Shown here: piece by piece, positions 1 through 8,813 of the stretch | How positions within the stretch are numbered: position 1 is the first letter of the stretch | Layout of the letters: each line of letters begins with the position of its first letter | Source of the DNA: JAFDZV01 sp966128725 | Lineage (GTDB): Bacteria > Bacteroidota > Ignavibacteria > OLB7 | Length of the DNA: 14,329 bases | Direction of reading: 5' to 3' | NCBI GenBank assembly: GCA_966128725.1 | Contig: CBHYLN010000140.1 | Span: 1 to 14,329, forward strand | Notes under the pieces: generated by a model | Database searches by the model: none | What the model saw: only the letters and a program-made list of their open reading frames with translations | What the model was told of the DNA's origin: nothing | Translations under genes and position numbers: made by a program

Positions 1-3000
1 CGCAACCTTGTACTGCGGGGCAATCCTGTAGGTGCCGCTCCACGCCCCGGCGGTAAGGCGCACGTCCACGGAGTGTTGCTTCACGGGCGCGGCGGCGGTG
101 ATGTCCACATCGTTCACCTTCAACCAGAACCGAACCGAAAGGCCGTTGCTCACGGTCTGGTTGCTGACCTTTGCTTTGGCGAAGGCCGTGGTGGAGACAG
201 CGTTGGTAACCCGAAGCGAGCGCACGCCGGTGTGCGCGGGCAGTGGCGCACTGGGTGAGAGCACAGCCTGTTGCCCGCCCACGTCCTCGAAATTCTGGAA
301 TGCCACCTCGCCGTACCGGGCATTGGTCGCCACCAGCAGCGGCACGGTATGGTTGTACGTTGTGGCCGCGCTGGAGTACACGCCCTCGATGTTCACGGTC
401 TCCAGCGGATCGCCGTTCGGCGAATACGCGGTTACACTGTCGAGACGCAGCCACTTGCCGGTGTTCAGGCTGGCCGTGGTGTTCTTCCAGTTGAACATCT
501 GGAAGTCGGTAAAGACACCGGCGCGTTTGTACGTGCGGTCGACAGGGGCTCGTCCGCTGCCGCCCACAATCCCGGTGCGATAGCCGAAGGTGGCCGTTGG
601 CCGCCACTTGCCGCGCGCGCCGCGTTCGTACTCGTTGGCGTCACCGGGCGTTGCCGGGTTTTCGGTGAGGTCGTACGGATGGATGTGGCTGTACGTGCTG
701 GCGCTGGCGCCCACAACGTTGGCGGCCACGTTGGTAAGCGGCTGGTCGCCACAGAACTGTATGCAGGATACGGGCTCCGGGCAACCGCACTGCTGGCAGG
801 GGTAGTACACGATGTTGCCGTCGTCATCGAGCGCGAAGTAGCCGCTCGCCGATTGCAGCGTGGTGCTGGTTGGCCCGAAGGGGAACGGTGTCAGGGAGAT
901 CTCCGGATGGTTGGGGCCGTTGGGGAAGGAGACGTACACGGCGCGCGGAATGCAGTTGCCAACGGTAAGGTCCACCAGGCCCAGATCCCACAACTGCATC
1001 TGATTCTGCGAGATGTTTCCGCCCCCCTGCTGAACAAGCGTTGTAAGCGTGTTGGCCATCGCCTGGCGCGAGGCCCGGCGCATGGCGGGCTGCAGGTCGA
1101 TATCGCTGCCGCCGTGCACCAGCGCCTCCTGCGTGCCGTAGGTGGTAAGGTTGCCGGCGCTTGCGCCAAGCAGGTTTGCAAATCCGCTGCGCACGAACTC
1201 CACATCCACATTGCCGGTCTGCGTGTTCAGGGCGGCTGTGCTGGCCGAGACGGGCTTCAGCGTGATGGTGGGTGTCACGGTGCCGCTCACGGCATCCACG
1301 TGGTACAGGCCACGATCATCGTTGCTGCCGGCGGCGGTAAGGCGCACCAGGTCACCAACGGCAAACCGCGCCTTGGCGGCGCAGGCCACATCGGCCGGGG
1401 CATTGATCTGCAGCGTGTGCAAGGCGCCGACCTGCTTGGCGATCGTCACCGTCGCCGTTGTCTTCAGCAGTGTGTGTTCGTTGGTTGCGGCCTGCCCCAT
1501 CCCGGGATAGGCCCCCGCCGCCGGGAAGGTATACGCGTGGTAGGCGCCCACCTGGCCGCCCGGCGACATTTGCAGTTTCAGGCGATCGTAGCCATCGGTT
1601 GTATGCACGATAACGGGCGCGCCGGTCAACGGGTTGAACGCGTCGTAGCGCGCATACTGATAAATCCCGTCGGCATAACTCAGCACGCCCTTCTGGATGG
1701 CCGGGTAACGCACCACCTTGCTGGTAACGTGTGTGGCCAGCGTGCCGCTTGTTGTGCTGAGATATCCCTGGCCCGATCCGGACACCGAAAACAATGGCAG
1801 GAAGGTGAACGAGAGATCGCCCTCCACATGCCCGTTTACCACCTTGTTGACGTAGGACCTGCTGTCGCAGGTGACCTCGATCTCCTTGCCCGGCGCGCCC
1901 TGCACCAGCGGATCGCCGGGCTTCTTCAGCATCGGGATCTGTTCGCCGGGCAGGAAATACGAGGCCTCGGTGCTCGAAGCCAGCGCCCAACTGTCGGGGT
2001 CGGCGTAGGTGCCGCCGTACGCCGAGCGGCTGCGGAACTGCCCGTGCATGTCGTTGAGCACAAACCGATATCCCTGCGACATCCACAGGTCGTCCTCGTT
2101 GACCGAAATACCCAGCCACGGCGGCAGTACCGCGCTTGCTACAGCCGAAACCAGCGGCAGCATCTGGAAGGACACCGATTTCACGTCGGTGAAATCAACG
2201 CTGCGGCCAATGCCCGAATAGTTGTTCAGGTAGGGGAAGTCCTTCGCGGTATAGAATCGCGCCACCGAGAACCCGGGGTTGCTCTTGCCCTCGTGGATGT
2301 TTTTGATCACCACGCGCGAATACCCCACGCCCGCGCTGGGCAGCAGCGACTCGCCGGGAACACCCTCATATCGGGCAAGATCCTCGCCGGCGATGATCTT
2401 GTTGCCGAGATCCGGTTTGGTCCAGGTGCCCCACGGGTTCACCAGGGCGTTTTCCTCACGGCAGGCGCCCGGCTCGTTCACGGCAACACCGCTGGAAACA
2501 TGCTCGTGGCGGCCTTCGTCGTATTCGTCGTACACATACTCCGATCCGGTAAGCCGGGCGTTGGTGCCGTTGCCGGGGTCCATGCTCAGCAGGCGCTTCA
2601 CGCGCACGCCGCCGCCACGCTTGGCGTACAGCAGCGGAATGCGGATGTAGGAGTTGGCGAAGTCGACGGCACGGCAATGCTCGCTTTCCTCGTACCCCGC
2701 GCGGGCATACTGAAACAGCAGGCGGGTAATCATCCCGGGCCCGTTGTTCGTGGCCGGGATGCCGTCCTCCGGCCCCATCAATCCCATCTTGTTCTTGCGG
2801 ACAAATTCGCCGCACACCTGCTTCGGCGTGCGATCGCCCTTCAGCGTAAGGCGCAGGCGGTAGGTGGTGGGGTTGCCTGCCACGGTCTCCACCTCCACGG
2901 CGGTTACGGGCGCATACCCCTTCACGTACTCGGTGGTGTAGGCCGAATCGCGCTGCGGCGTGTCGCCCACCAATGCGTACAGCAGCTTGAAGTACGCGCG

Positions 3001-6000
3001 CTCCTTGGCGCCGTTGGCGTCGGGCTGCAGGAAGGCCCGAGCGATCAACTCACGCAGGCGGTTGATGGCCGCGCCGTCGGTATTGGGAATGCCGATGTCG
3101 GCGGTGTTCAGGTAGTAGTAGTTGCCGCCGGGGACGTTGTCGTTCGAGTAATCGGGCAGCAGGCTCACCATGCCCATCGCGGGCCTGTCCTGCACGTACG
3201 AATACGTGTTCTGCTCGTACTGCACCTGAATCTCGCCCATGGTGGGCAGCGTGATGTATTTCAACTGCCAGGCAGCGGGGTCGAAGGCGTTTGCGTCGGG
3301 CGCCTGGTTCACCCACGTTTTCATCGCCGCGTACCGCGCGCCGCCCAGCAATTGATAATTGCCCCAGGGGTCGATATCCACGGGCGAATACACCGGGTTC
3401 TGCTCGGCGGCGGAAAGCTGATCGGCGAAGCCAACGATATCGGGATACTGCTGCTGGATCTCGCTGCTGTAGTCGGCGGACGTCCGGTACTGATATCCGA
3501 ACTGGTACGGGCTGTATTCGGCGTCGGCAACGTTCTGGCCGCTCCACCACAGTTTCTTCAGGGTCAGCATCCCCGCTCGCGGCGCGTCGGATGGCGGCGG
3601 CTGCGGGCGCCGGGCGTTCGGGAGATTCCGCCGCAGCGATGAATCGTACTCCAGATGCACGGTCTTCAGCAGATCCCCGGGAGCGTCATTGAGATCCTTG
3701 GCGTACAGCTCGATACGCTCCAGCCGTTGCGAGAGGTTGCCGATCACCCCATAGCCATTCCCCAGGGATATGTACCCCGCGGGCGTCAGCGTTGAATCCC
3801 CGGCCACACGAGCCTCGCTGGTTGGCGTGCTTGCCGACGTATGATAGGCCTGGTAGGCGTCCAGCCGCTGCGTCATCGATCCCTTGATCACATGATCGCC
3901 CACGGTGATGTTGGTGCGGTTGGTAACGAAGTAGGCGATGTGCGTTTTGGTTTCGATGGAGCGCAGATAATACACCTCGTGTTCGCCCGAGCTGTAGCCG
4001 CCCATATCGTCGCTGGGGTCGGAGAGGGTGTTCCGGTTATACAGCAACCCGTTGTACGGCACACGCCATGCGAACCATCCGGATGACGCAACGCTCTTGT
4101 TGTTCCGGCCGGCCGCGCGCACGTAGTTGAACTTGGTGTAGCCACCGAAGTCGTCCGGTGTTGGGCCATCGTTGGTGCGGTCCACGTAGTCCGGCGTGGT
4201 GATCAGCGTAATCAGGTAGTTGCTTGCAAACGGCGCGGCGCGCATCTCGCCGACGGCGGCCGGCGCGGTCGACACGCCCAGGTAGGCGTGCGCCATGTAC
4301 TTGGAGTTCATGCGCGCCACGCTGTCGAGGATGGATTTCGGCAGCCCGAGCTGGATGTTGCGCTCGGCGCGCTCGTACACGGGCAGGCCGTACACGTACC
4401 GATACCCGTTGCCGTTCACCACGCAGAACTCCCCGATCTGATCCTGCAGCGCCTGATCGGTGCGGTCGACAAACGCGCGGGTGGCGTCATCCCTGGTATA
4501 GGAATCGTAGTACACGCCGGTCGAGGTTTTGCGGTTCATCTCGGCGATGGTGTGATACCCTACGTAGGTGCTTCGGCCGCTTGCCCCGCCCCCGTTGGCT
4601 TCGGTGTACGCGCCGGCGGGCATTGTGGGGACGCCAAACGCTCCCTCAACGGCCGCCCGCATGGGAGCGTCGTCGCCGCTGAACAGGATGTTGCCGCCCA
4701 GGTCACCACGGAAACGGAAGATCCACGGATCCTGATCACCGGCGCCGTGGAATCGATATTGGGAATTGGCGCCATTATCCTTCCACGGTCCGGATTCCGA
4801 CGTCGAGGAGCCAGCGCCGAAGTTGGCGCCAATGCCGAACCGCGCGCCAACGGCGATATCCAGTCCGGCCTGATAGATCGGGATCGTGGTGGAGACCTCG
4901 TTGGTATGGAACTGCCCCTGCCCGCGATTGTGCAACCTGAAGCTGCCGCCTACGCCGGAACCGGACACCAGGAAATTGTCGGCGTTGGTAAACGGGATCG
5001 GCAGGAAGGTATTCTCCTTGCGATACGCCCCCTCACGCTCGGCATAATAGTCCATCACATCGGCCTTCTGGGCGGCGGCGGAATACATGTAGCCGAACCC
5101 CTTCAACGTGGTTGTGGGGTTGTTCTCGTACCAGGTGTAGCTGCCCTTTATCCCGCCTTCGATGCCCGAGAGAAACAACGGGTTCACTGCTGCCATGAAC
5201 GTGGCCGAGTAGTCGGTTGATTTCCCCGTGTAGCCGAAATTGATGGGCGCCGGCAGGTGTTGTTCGTACGAGGTCAGCCCATTGGTAAACGCGGCCACAA
5301 AGCGCGATGCGCGCTCAAGATCCTGCTCGCCCTCCTTGTCCTCCGCGCCAAGCAACGACAGGCCCTTCAGAATCAACCCCGGCTCAACACGAACCGAGAA
5401 ACTGCCGCCGTCGCTTTTGGATGTATAGTCCATGCCCATCAACCCCTTGGCCCAGGCGCCCATGCCAAACGAACGCGAGTACCCGGTTGCATTGTTGAAC
5501 ATTGTCGACAGCGAAAGATTCAACGAGATGTTGGGTTGATCCTGTTCCGATGGCTTCACCTTGATGGCGTTCTCCAGATCCTTGCTCAGGATCTCGAAGT
5601 TCAGCTTACGCGAGGCGGTAACCGTGAACACCCGCTTGGTCTTGTTCCAGTAGGTGACATCGCCTTTCCAGTCATCCGGAAGGCCACGGCGATCGCGCGT
5701 GATGGAGCCCGGGTTCAGCGTCCAGCCGTATCCAACCCACGAGGCATCCTGGGTGATCGGCGCGCCGCTGCGGTAGGTAAGCGCGATGTCGAAGCTGCTG
5801 CCCTGCGGGCCTGGCACGGTAAGCACCGGGATGTCGCACGAAAAGGCGCCGGTGAACTCGTCCACATGCACGCCGCTGCCATCACCACCGGGCATTGAGA
5901 ATTCGGCCTGCGACGGCCCGGAGCCCTGCGCGGCCAGCACGGCGGGAAGCAACGCGCACAACGCGCCAACCCGGCAAAGAAGTGCGGCCGCACGCTTCAA

Positions 6001-6024
6001 CAGTATGCCATGTGTTCTCATCAT
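1..6024 (-). CDS. Giant secreted SpvB/RHS-like surface protein, 3' end outside window
   Basis: The minus frame is open and protein-like without a break from the ATG at 6022-6024 to the window edge, 2008 codons, with no stop seen. A second ATG follows directly at 6019-6021. Residues 1-32 form a Sec signal peptide: basic start, hydrophobic core, likely cleavage near AVLAA. Residues 56-110 carry the opening typical of SpvB/RHS-like secreted proteins: a GAFSCDIPV strand, VPGPQG, a LTYRSG strand, then ASWVGYGW and LNPGSITR. The middle is long, Tyr/Asn/Gly-rich and beta-like. Around residue 1460 lies an RYDAFNPLTG segment like those of large Bacteroidota RHS-related proteins. Residues 1743-1758 hold five cysteines. 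Residues about 1908-2008 (FEDVGG, then a HTGVRSLRVT strand) resemble a galactose-binding-like jelly roll. No classical YD repeats or toxin domain is visible. No clear Shine-Dalgarno precedes the start. A T9SS tail would be expected beyond the window but cannot be seen. The SpvB/RHS-like assignment is by motif recognition; the function is unknown. Confidence 0.9.
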   Translation of the reverse strand, partial: MMRTHGILLKRAAALLCRVGALCALLPAVLAAQGSGPSQAEFSMPGGDGSGVHVDEFTGAFSCDIPVLTVPGPQGSSFDIALTYRSGAPITQDASWVGYGWTLNPGSITRDRRGLPDDWKGDVTYWNKTKRVFTVTASRKLNFEILSKDLENAIKVKPSEQDQPNISLNLSLSTMFNNATGYSRSFGMGAWAKGLMGMDYTSKSDGGSFSVRVEPGLILKGLSLLGAEDKEGEQDLERASRFVAAFTNGLTSYEQHLPAPINFGYTGKSTDYSATFMAAVNPLFLSGIEGGIKGSYTWYENNPTTTLKGFGYMYSAAAQKADVMDYYAEREGAYRKENTFLPIPFTNADNFLVSGSGVGGSFRLHNRGQGQFHTNEVSTTIPIYQAGLDIAVGARFGIGANFGAGSSTSESGPWKDNGANSQYRFHGAGDQDPWIFRFRGDLGGNILFSGDDAPMRAAVEGAFGVPTMPAGAYTEANGGGASGRSTYVGYHTIAEMNRKTSTGVYYDSYTRDDATRAFVDRTDQALQDQIGEFCVVNGNGYRYVYGLPVYERAERNIQLGLPKSILDSVARMNSKYMAHAYLGVSTAPAAVGEMRAAPFASNYLITLITTPDYVDRTNDGPTPDDFGGYTKFNYVRAAGRNNKSVASSGWFAWRVPYNGLLYNRNTLSDPSDDMGGYSSGEHEVYYLRSIETKTHIAYFVTNRTNITVGDHVIKGSMTQRLDAYQAYHTSASTPTSEARVAGDSTLTPAGYISLGNGYGVIGNLSQRLERIELYAKDLNDAPGDLLKTVHLEYDSSLRRNLPNARRPQPPPSDAPRAGMLTLKKLWWSGQNVADAEYSPYQFGYQYRTSADYSSEIQQQYPDIVGFADQLSAAEQNPVYSPVDIDPWGNYQLLGGARYAAMKTWVNQAPDANAFDPAAWQLKYITLPTMGEIQVQYEQNTYSYVQDRPAMGMVSLLPDYSNDNVPGGNYYYLNTADIGIPNTDGAAINRLRELIARAFLQPDANGAKERAYFKLLYALVGDTPQRDSAYTTEYVKGYAPVTAVEVETVAGNPTTYRLRLTLKGDRTPKQVCGEFVRKNKMGLMGPEDGIPATNNGPGMITRLLFQYARAGYEESEHCRAVDFANSYIRIPLLYAKRGGGVRVKRLLSMDPGNGTNARLTGSEYVYDEYDEGRHEHVSSGVAVNEPGACREENALVNPWGTWTKPDLGNKIIAGEDLARYEGVPGESLLPSAGVGYSRVVIKNIHEGKSNPGFSVARFYTAKDFPYLNNYSGIGRSVDFTDVKSVSFQMLPLVSAVASAVLPPWLGISVNEDDLWMSQGYRFVLNDMHGQFRSRSAYGGTYADPDSWALASSTEASYFLPGEQIPMLKKPGDPLVQGAPGKEIEVTCDSRSYVNKVVNGHVEGDLSFTFLPLFSVSGSGQGYLSTTSGTLATHVTSKVVRYPAIQKGVLSYADGIYQYARYDAFNPLTGAPVIVHTTDGYDRLKLQMSPGGQVGAYHAYTFPAAGAYPGMGQAATNEHTLLKTTATVTIAKQVGALHTLQINAPADVACAAKARFAVGDLVRLTAAGSNDDRGLYHVDAVSGTVTPTITLKPVSASTAALNTQTGNVDVEFVRSGFANLLGASAGNLTTYGTQEALVHGGSDIDLQPAMRRASRQAMANTLTTLVQQGGGNISQNQMQLWDLGLVDLTVGNCIPRAVYVSFPNGPNHPEISLTPFPFGPTSTTLQSASGYFALDDDGNIVYYPCQQCGCPEPVSCIQFCGDQPLTNVAANVVGASASTYSHIHPYDLTENPATPGDANEYERGARGKWRPTATFGYRTGIVGGSGRAPVDRTYKRAGVFTDFQMFNWKNTTASLNTGKWLRLDSVTAYSPNGDPLETVNIEGVYSSAATTYNHTVPLLVATNARYGEVAFQNFEDVGGQQAVLSPSAPLPAHTGVRSLRVTNAVSTTAFAKAKVSNQTVSNGLSVRFWLKVNDVDITAAAPVKQHSVDVRLTAGAWSGTYRIAPQYKVA

Positions 6025-6068
6025 GATCGGCAGAGATGAACGTGTGCGTATTCGATACACGGTAACAG

Positions 6069-6087
6069 GCCGGCCTGCTGCGCCGGC
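6069..6087 (-). terminator. Perfect 6-bp GC hairpin between the two minus-strand genes
   Basis: GCCGGC at 6069-6074 is repeated as its own complement at 6082-6087 around a 7-base loop, 44 bases past the TAA of the FG-GAP/ASPIC gene. No run of T follows on the minus strand, so it is not a convincing intrinsic terminator. It could instead attenuate transcription or protect a 3' end ahead of the giant gene. Confidence 0.25.
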
Positions 6088-6130
6088 AAACGGCTCGGGG
6101 CCGCCAGGGAATTTTCAACAGGCTGTTTCT

Positions 6131-8392
6131 TTATCGGACCAGCAGCACCTTGCCGGAGACTTCGGCCGATGCGCAGCGCAGGCGGTACACATATGCGCCC
6201 TGCGCAGCCGGTTCGCCGCTTGCATCACGGCCATTCCACTCGGCCGCATGGTCGCCGCCATCCTCCACCGCGTCAACCAGCGTGGCAACGTGCGCCCCGC
6301 CGGCCGTGTAGATATCCAGCGCAATCCGCTCGCGCGCGGCATGCTGATAACGAATGGTCACGATGGTGGAGAATGGATTGGGCAATGCGCCCACGATCCG
6401 CACGGAGCGATCGGCGAACGCGCTGGCGCCGCCCTCGCGCACAGTGGCCGTGGTGTTGATGGCGATATCGCGCAGCGGCTCGGCCGAACCGTTACCCCAC
6501 CGGATGAACGCTGAATCCACGGAGCGCGCCGGGCCAAGGCCGATGTGGATGCGCGCGGGCTCCTGCACCAGCAGGCCGCGCCCACTTGTGTAATCGCGTG
6601 TGTGGCGAACGCCGTCGGCCCAGACGGTTACGCGCGCGCCCAGGGCATGCTGGCCCACCAGATCGATCCCCACGTAGGAGGCCTCGGGCGTCGCCGGGCG
6701 CGTATTGCGCAACAGGCGCAGGCGCCCATCCACCAACGCTACTATGTCCAGCCGGCCGTCGCCGTCCAGATCGGCGATCACGGCATCCGGCCCCAGCGCG
6801 CTGCGGAACAGGCCGTATGCGGCGGTGGCCTGTTGGAACTCGCGTGGCCCCGCCTGCACGAACAGCGCTGCGTAGCGGCATCCGCTGGAGGAGGCCAGCA
6901 GATAATCCAGCAGGCCGTTGTTGTCCAGATCGCCCCATATGCCCGAGGAGCGCCCGGCGTTGAACTCGATTGGCTCGGCCTCGGCAAGCATGCCGGGCTC
7001 GCGACCCTCGGCCGTGGTACCGCGTGCGATGCCACCACCGGTTGCCTGGCCGGCAATGGCGGCCGCAAGCGGCGCGGCAACCGGGCGCAACAGATCCAGC
7101 AGGCCGTCGTTGTCGTAGTCGGCCCAGGCGGCAGCCACGCCGTGGCCGGCACCACCGAACATCCGCCCCGAGAACACGCGCCCGCCAACGCTTACCGGCG
7201 GCGCGGCGCGGCGCCCCTCCCACAGGGCATCGGGCCCGCCGCCGAACGACACCAGGTGCAGATCCAACAGCGCATCGTTGTTGTAGTCGATCATCTGCGC
7301 GGCGTCACAAACCGGCGGACCGCCCGGGCCTACAAGCCATGCGCTGCTGTCGGCAAAGCCCAGCGCTCCATCGTTCAACAACAACATGCTTCCGTCAGGC
7401 TGCCCGCCGTGGCGGGCCGAGCCGATAAAAAGATCAACGAAGCCATCGCCATTAATATCCCCAACCGAGTAGGTCATGGGAATCAGCCTGCCCGGCAGCG
7501 AAATCTGGCGCGGCGTGAAGGTGCCGTCGCCGTTGTTCACGAACAGCCTGCTTGTGGCGGTGTCGCCGGGATAGGCAACAAAAAGGATGTCGGGTTGCAG
7601 ATCGTTGTTGATGTCGAGCACGATGTTGGCGGCGGGCTGGCCGAACAATCCGGCCGAGACGGTGGCGTCGGTGAAACGCATGCCGCCGCTGTTGCGGTAC
7701 AGCCGCCCGTCGGTCACGATATCCAGGGTACCGTTGGCGTCGACGTCGGCAACCGCGATGTTGCCGTTGCGCGAAACGGTATCCGGCAGCCCGGCGTCAC
7801 GCGTGGCATCGGCAAGCCATGGGGCGGCCAACGGCTGGGCATACTGCACCACGGCCTCGGCCACGAATGCGCATCGCCCCGTGCGCCAGCCCCCGTCGGC
7901 GAATCGCAGAAGCTGACCGTAGTAGGCATCGTCCACGGCATTGCCACATGCGGGCTGGCGCCGGCGTGTGTCGGAGAGGAAGGTTATCCCCGGCGCCATG
8001 TGGTCCACCGCCACAAAGAACTGCGGGCCATTGCAGACGGCCGGGCGCGGGAACACGGCGGTAAGCGTCTCCACCCCGGCACGGCGTTTGGTCAGCACCA
8101 CCGGCGGGGTCAGGTCACGGCCGAACATGGGCGCCGGCGCACCACCCTCGGCGCCGTACACGTGCACCGTAACGGCGCCGGTGCCGCCGCCAAGGGTAAG
8201 CGAAACCTGTTGCACGGATGCCGGCGCGGCCAGATCGAACCGCGCAACCTGCGCGGTGATGTGCGCGTCGCGGTAATACGCATGGGCGCCACGCGCATCG
8301 AACGGCCGCAACGTATCCCGCTGCTGTGCGTGCAGGCACAACGCGTTGCCGGCGATGCCCGCAATGGCGATGGCAATGGCGGTTCGTATCAT
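6131..8392 (-). CDS. FG-GAP/VCBS + ASPIC/UnbV secreted protein with T9SS-type C-terminal domain
   Basis: The product is 753 residues and was probably exported by Sec and then the type IX system. I chose the ATG at 8390-8392 because it begins directly with a signal peptide (MIRTAIAIAIAGIAGNALC, likely cut near HAQ). The frame stays open to an ATG at 8431, but that adds 13 residues unlike a signal sequence. Residues about 25-185 look like an N-terminal beta-sandwich. Seven calcium-binding FG-GAP motifs of DxDxDGxxD type follow, starting at residues 216, 260, 312, 369, 425, 488 and 541, consistent with a seven-bladed propeller. Residues about 573-652 match the ASPIC/UnbV domain of CRTAC1-like proteins (GARVTVWADG, HIGLG, VDSAFIRWGNG). 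Residues 668-753 are a FlgD-like/T9SS sorting domain starting ALPNPFS and ending KVLLVR. The giant gene starts 106 bases downstream on the same strand, so co-transcription is possible. The ligand is unknown. Confidence 0.93.
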   Translation of the reverse strand: MIRTAIAIAIAGIAGNALCLHAQQRDTLRPFDARGAHAYYRDAHITAQVARFDLAAPASVQQVSLTLGGGTGAVTVHVYGAEGGAPAPMFGRDLTPPVVLTKRRAGVETLTAVFPRPAVCNGPQFFVAVDHMAPGITFLSDTRRRQPACGNAVDDAYYGQLLRFADGGWRTGRCAFVAEAVVQYAQPLAAPWLADATRDAGLPDTVSRNGNIAVADVDANGTLDIVTDGRLYRNSGGMRFTDATVSAGLFGQPAANIVLDINNDLQPDILFVAYPGDTATSRLFVNNGDGTFTPRQISLPGRLIPMTYSVGDINGDGFVDLFIGSARHGGQPDGSMLLLNDGALGFADSSAWLVGPGGPPVCDAAQMIDYNNDALLDLHLVSFGGGPDALWEGRRAAPPVSVGGRVFSGRMFGGAGHGVAAAWADYDNDGLLDLLRPVAAPLAAAIAGQATGGGIARGTTAEGREPGMLAEAEPIEFNAGRSSGIWGDLDNNGLLDYLLASSSGCRYAALFVQAGPREFQQATAAYGLFRSALGPDAVIADLDGDGRLDIVALVDGRLRLLRNTRPATPEASYVGIDLVGQHALGARVTVWADGVRHTRDYTSGRGLLVQEPARIHIGLGPARSVDSAFIRWGNGSAEPLRDIAINTTATVREGGASAFADRSVRIVGALPNPFSTIVTIRYQHAARERIALDIYTAGGAHVATLVDAVEDGGDHAAEWNGRDASGEPAAQGAYVYRLRCASAEVSGKVLLVR
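6746..7747 (-). repeat. Seven FG-GAP calcium-motif repeats inside the 753-residue protein
   Basis: Seven Asp-rich motifs (DVDANGTLD, DINNDLQPD, DINGDGFVD, DYNNDALLD, DYDNDGLLD, DLDNNGLLD, DLDGDGRLD) begin at residues 216, 260, 312, 369, 425, 488 and 541. They are 44 to 63 residues apart. At DNA level they are recognisable as recurring antisense blocks rich in gtcg, gttgtc and gatc. They are protein-coding repeats, not a mobile or regulatory element. Confidence 0.85.
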
Positions 8393-8487
8393 GGCATGGT
8401 TCCGCAATCGGTGCAACTGTTCCGGTAGCAACGCCGAAGCCCCCGTGCTGGTGGCCGGGATGCTGAAGCCCCCTCAGCGCGAGGCCA

Positions 8488-8516
8488 GGCGTCATCGAGG
8501 GTGTATCGATGGCGCC
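8488..8516 (+). other. 11-bp hairpin with 7-base loop in the intergenic region
   Basis: GGCGTCATCGA at 8488-8498 pairs with TCGATGGCGCC at 8506-8516, giving eleven consecutive pairs including one G-T wobble, around GGGTGTA. On the minus-strand transcript the wobble becomes an A-C mismatch, so the fold favours plus-strand RNA. A 5-bp hairpin lies just before it (8462-8478) and another overlaps its right arm (8514-8528). Role unknown: it could belong to a small RNA, a leader structure or a protein-binding palindrome. Confidence 0.45.
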
Positions 8517-8760
8517 GGCACGCCCGGCGGGGCAGGGTTTTGGCGTAAGGTGTGCAGTGGATGGGGCAACCGGAACAACGATCCTACACGCGGCGGCATT
8601 GAGCCTACAGACGGCGGTGGAATCCGAACAGGTGGCGGGTGAAAAATGTGGTGGCGAACGTGATACGGCGAATGGCGGAAGCGGTAACTCCCCTGCGACG
8701 CCTGCCATGCCTGCGTTTCGGGCGCGGCCGTGTGCTTTTGCGCTTCAAAATTCTTCATTC

Positions 8761-8782
8761 AAAACTCGGCCGCTCCTGACCG
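8761..8782 (-). terminator. Candidate weak intrinsic terminator of the 8814 lipoprotein gene
   Basis: On the minus strand, 32 bases after the TGA stop, CGGTC and GGCCG form a 5-bp stem (one wobble) around a 6-base loop. It is followed by AG and then TTTT. The stem is short and the T-run is only four bases, so efficiency would be modest. Confidence 0.35.
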
Positions 8783-8813
8783 CGTGACCGTGCGATCGTA
8801 GGCACCGGCACAA

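Larger units (their letters stand above)
8393..8813. other. Non-coding interval of 421 bases with several hairpins
   Basis: No convincing gene is present; the open frames here have no domain, signal peptide or family likeness. The stretch is the 3' flank of the lipoprotein gene and the 5' flank of the FG-GAP/ASPIC gene, so it should hold the latter's promoter, though I cannot pick a clear -35/-10 pair. Three hairpins crowd into 8462-8528, and a terminator-like hairpin sits at 8761-8782. Confidence 0.6.

Noticed and set aside
271..3642. 1123-codon open frame on the plus strand inside the giant minus-strand gene
   Set aside because: It shares codon boundaries with the minus gene, so a stop appears only where that gene uses TTA, CTA or TCA, which are rare here. 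Its translation is His/Arg/Gly/Val-rich with no domain or signal, while the minus frame gives a coherent secreted protein. The frames at 4288-5220 and 5257-5898 are the same effect.
6746..7747. Periodic repeats considered as a CRISPR-like array
   Set aside because: The periodicity is at the codon level of FG-GAP motifs, the units are degenerate and no near-identical direct repeats with unique spacers exist.
6545..8428. 627-codon plus-strand frame opposite the FG-GAP/ASPIC gene
   Set aside because: It is a codon-register shadow. The minus strand has a signal peptide, seven FG-GAP motifs, ASPIC/UnbV and a sorting domain; the plus frame has none.
8492..8758. 88-codon minus-strand frame in the non-coding gap
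   Set aside because: Pro/His/Arg-rich with no domain, signal or ribosome binding site; it crosses the hairpin at 8488-8516 and looks like chance in GC-rich DNA.
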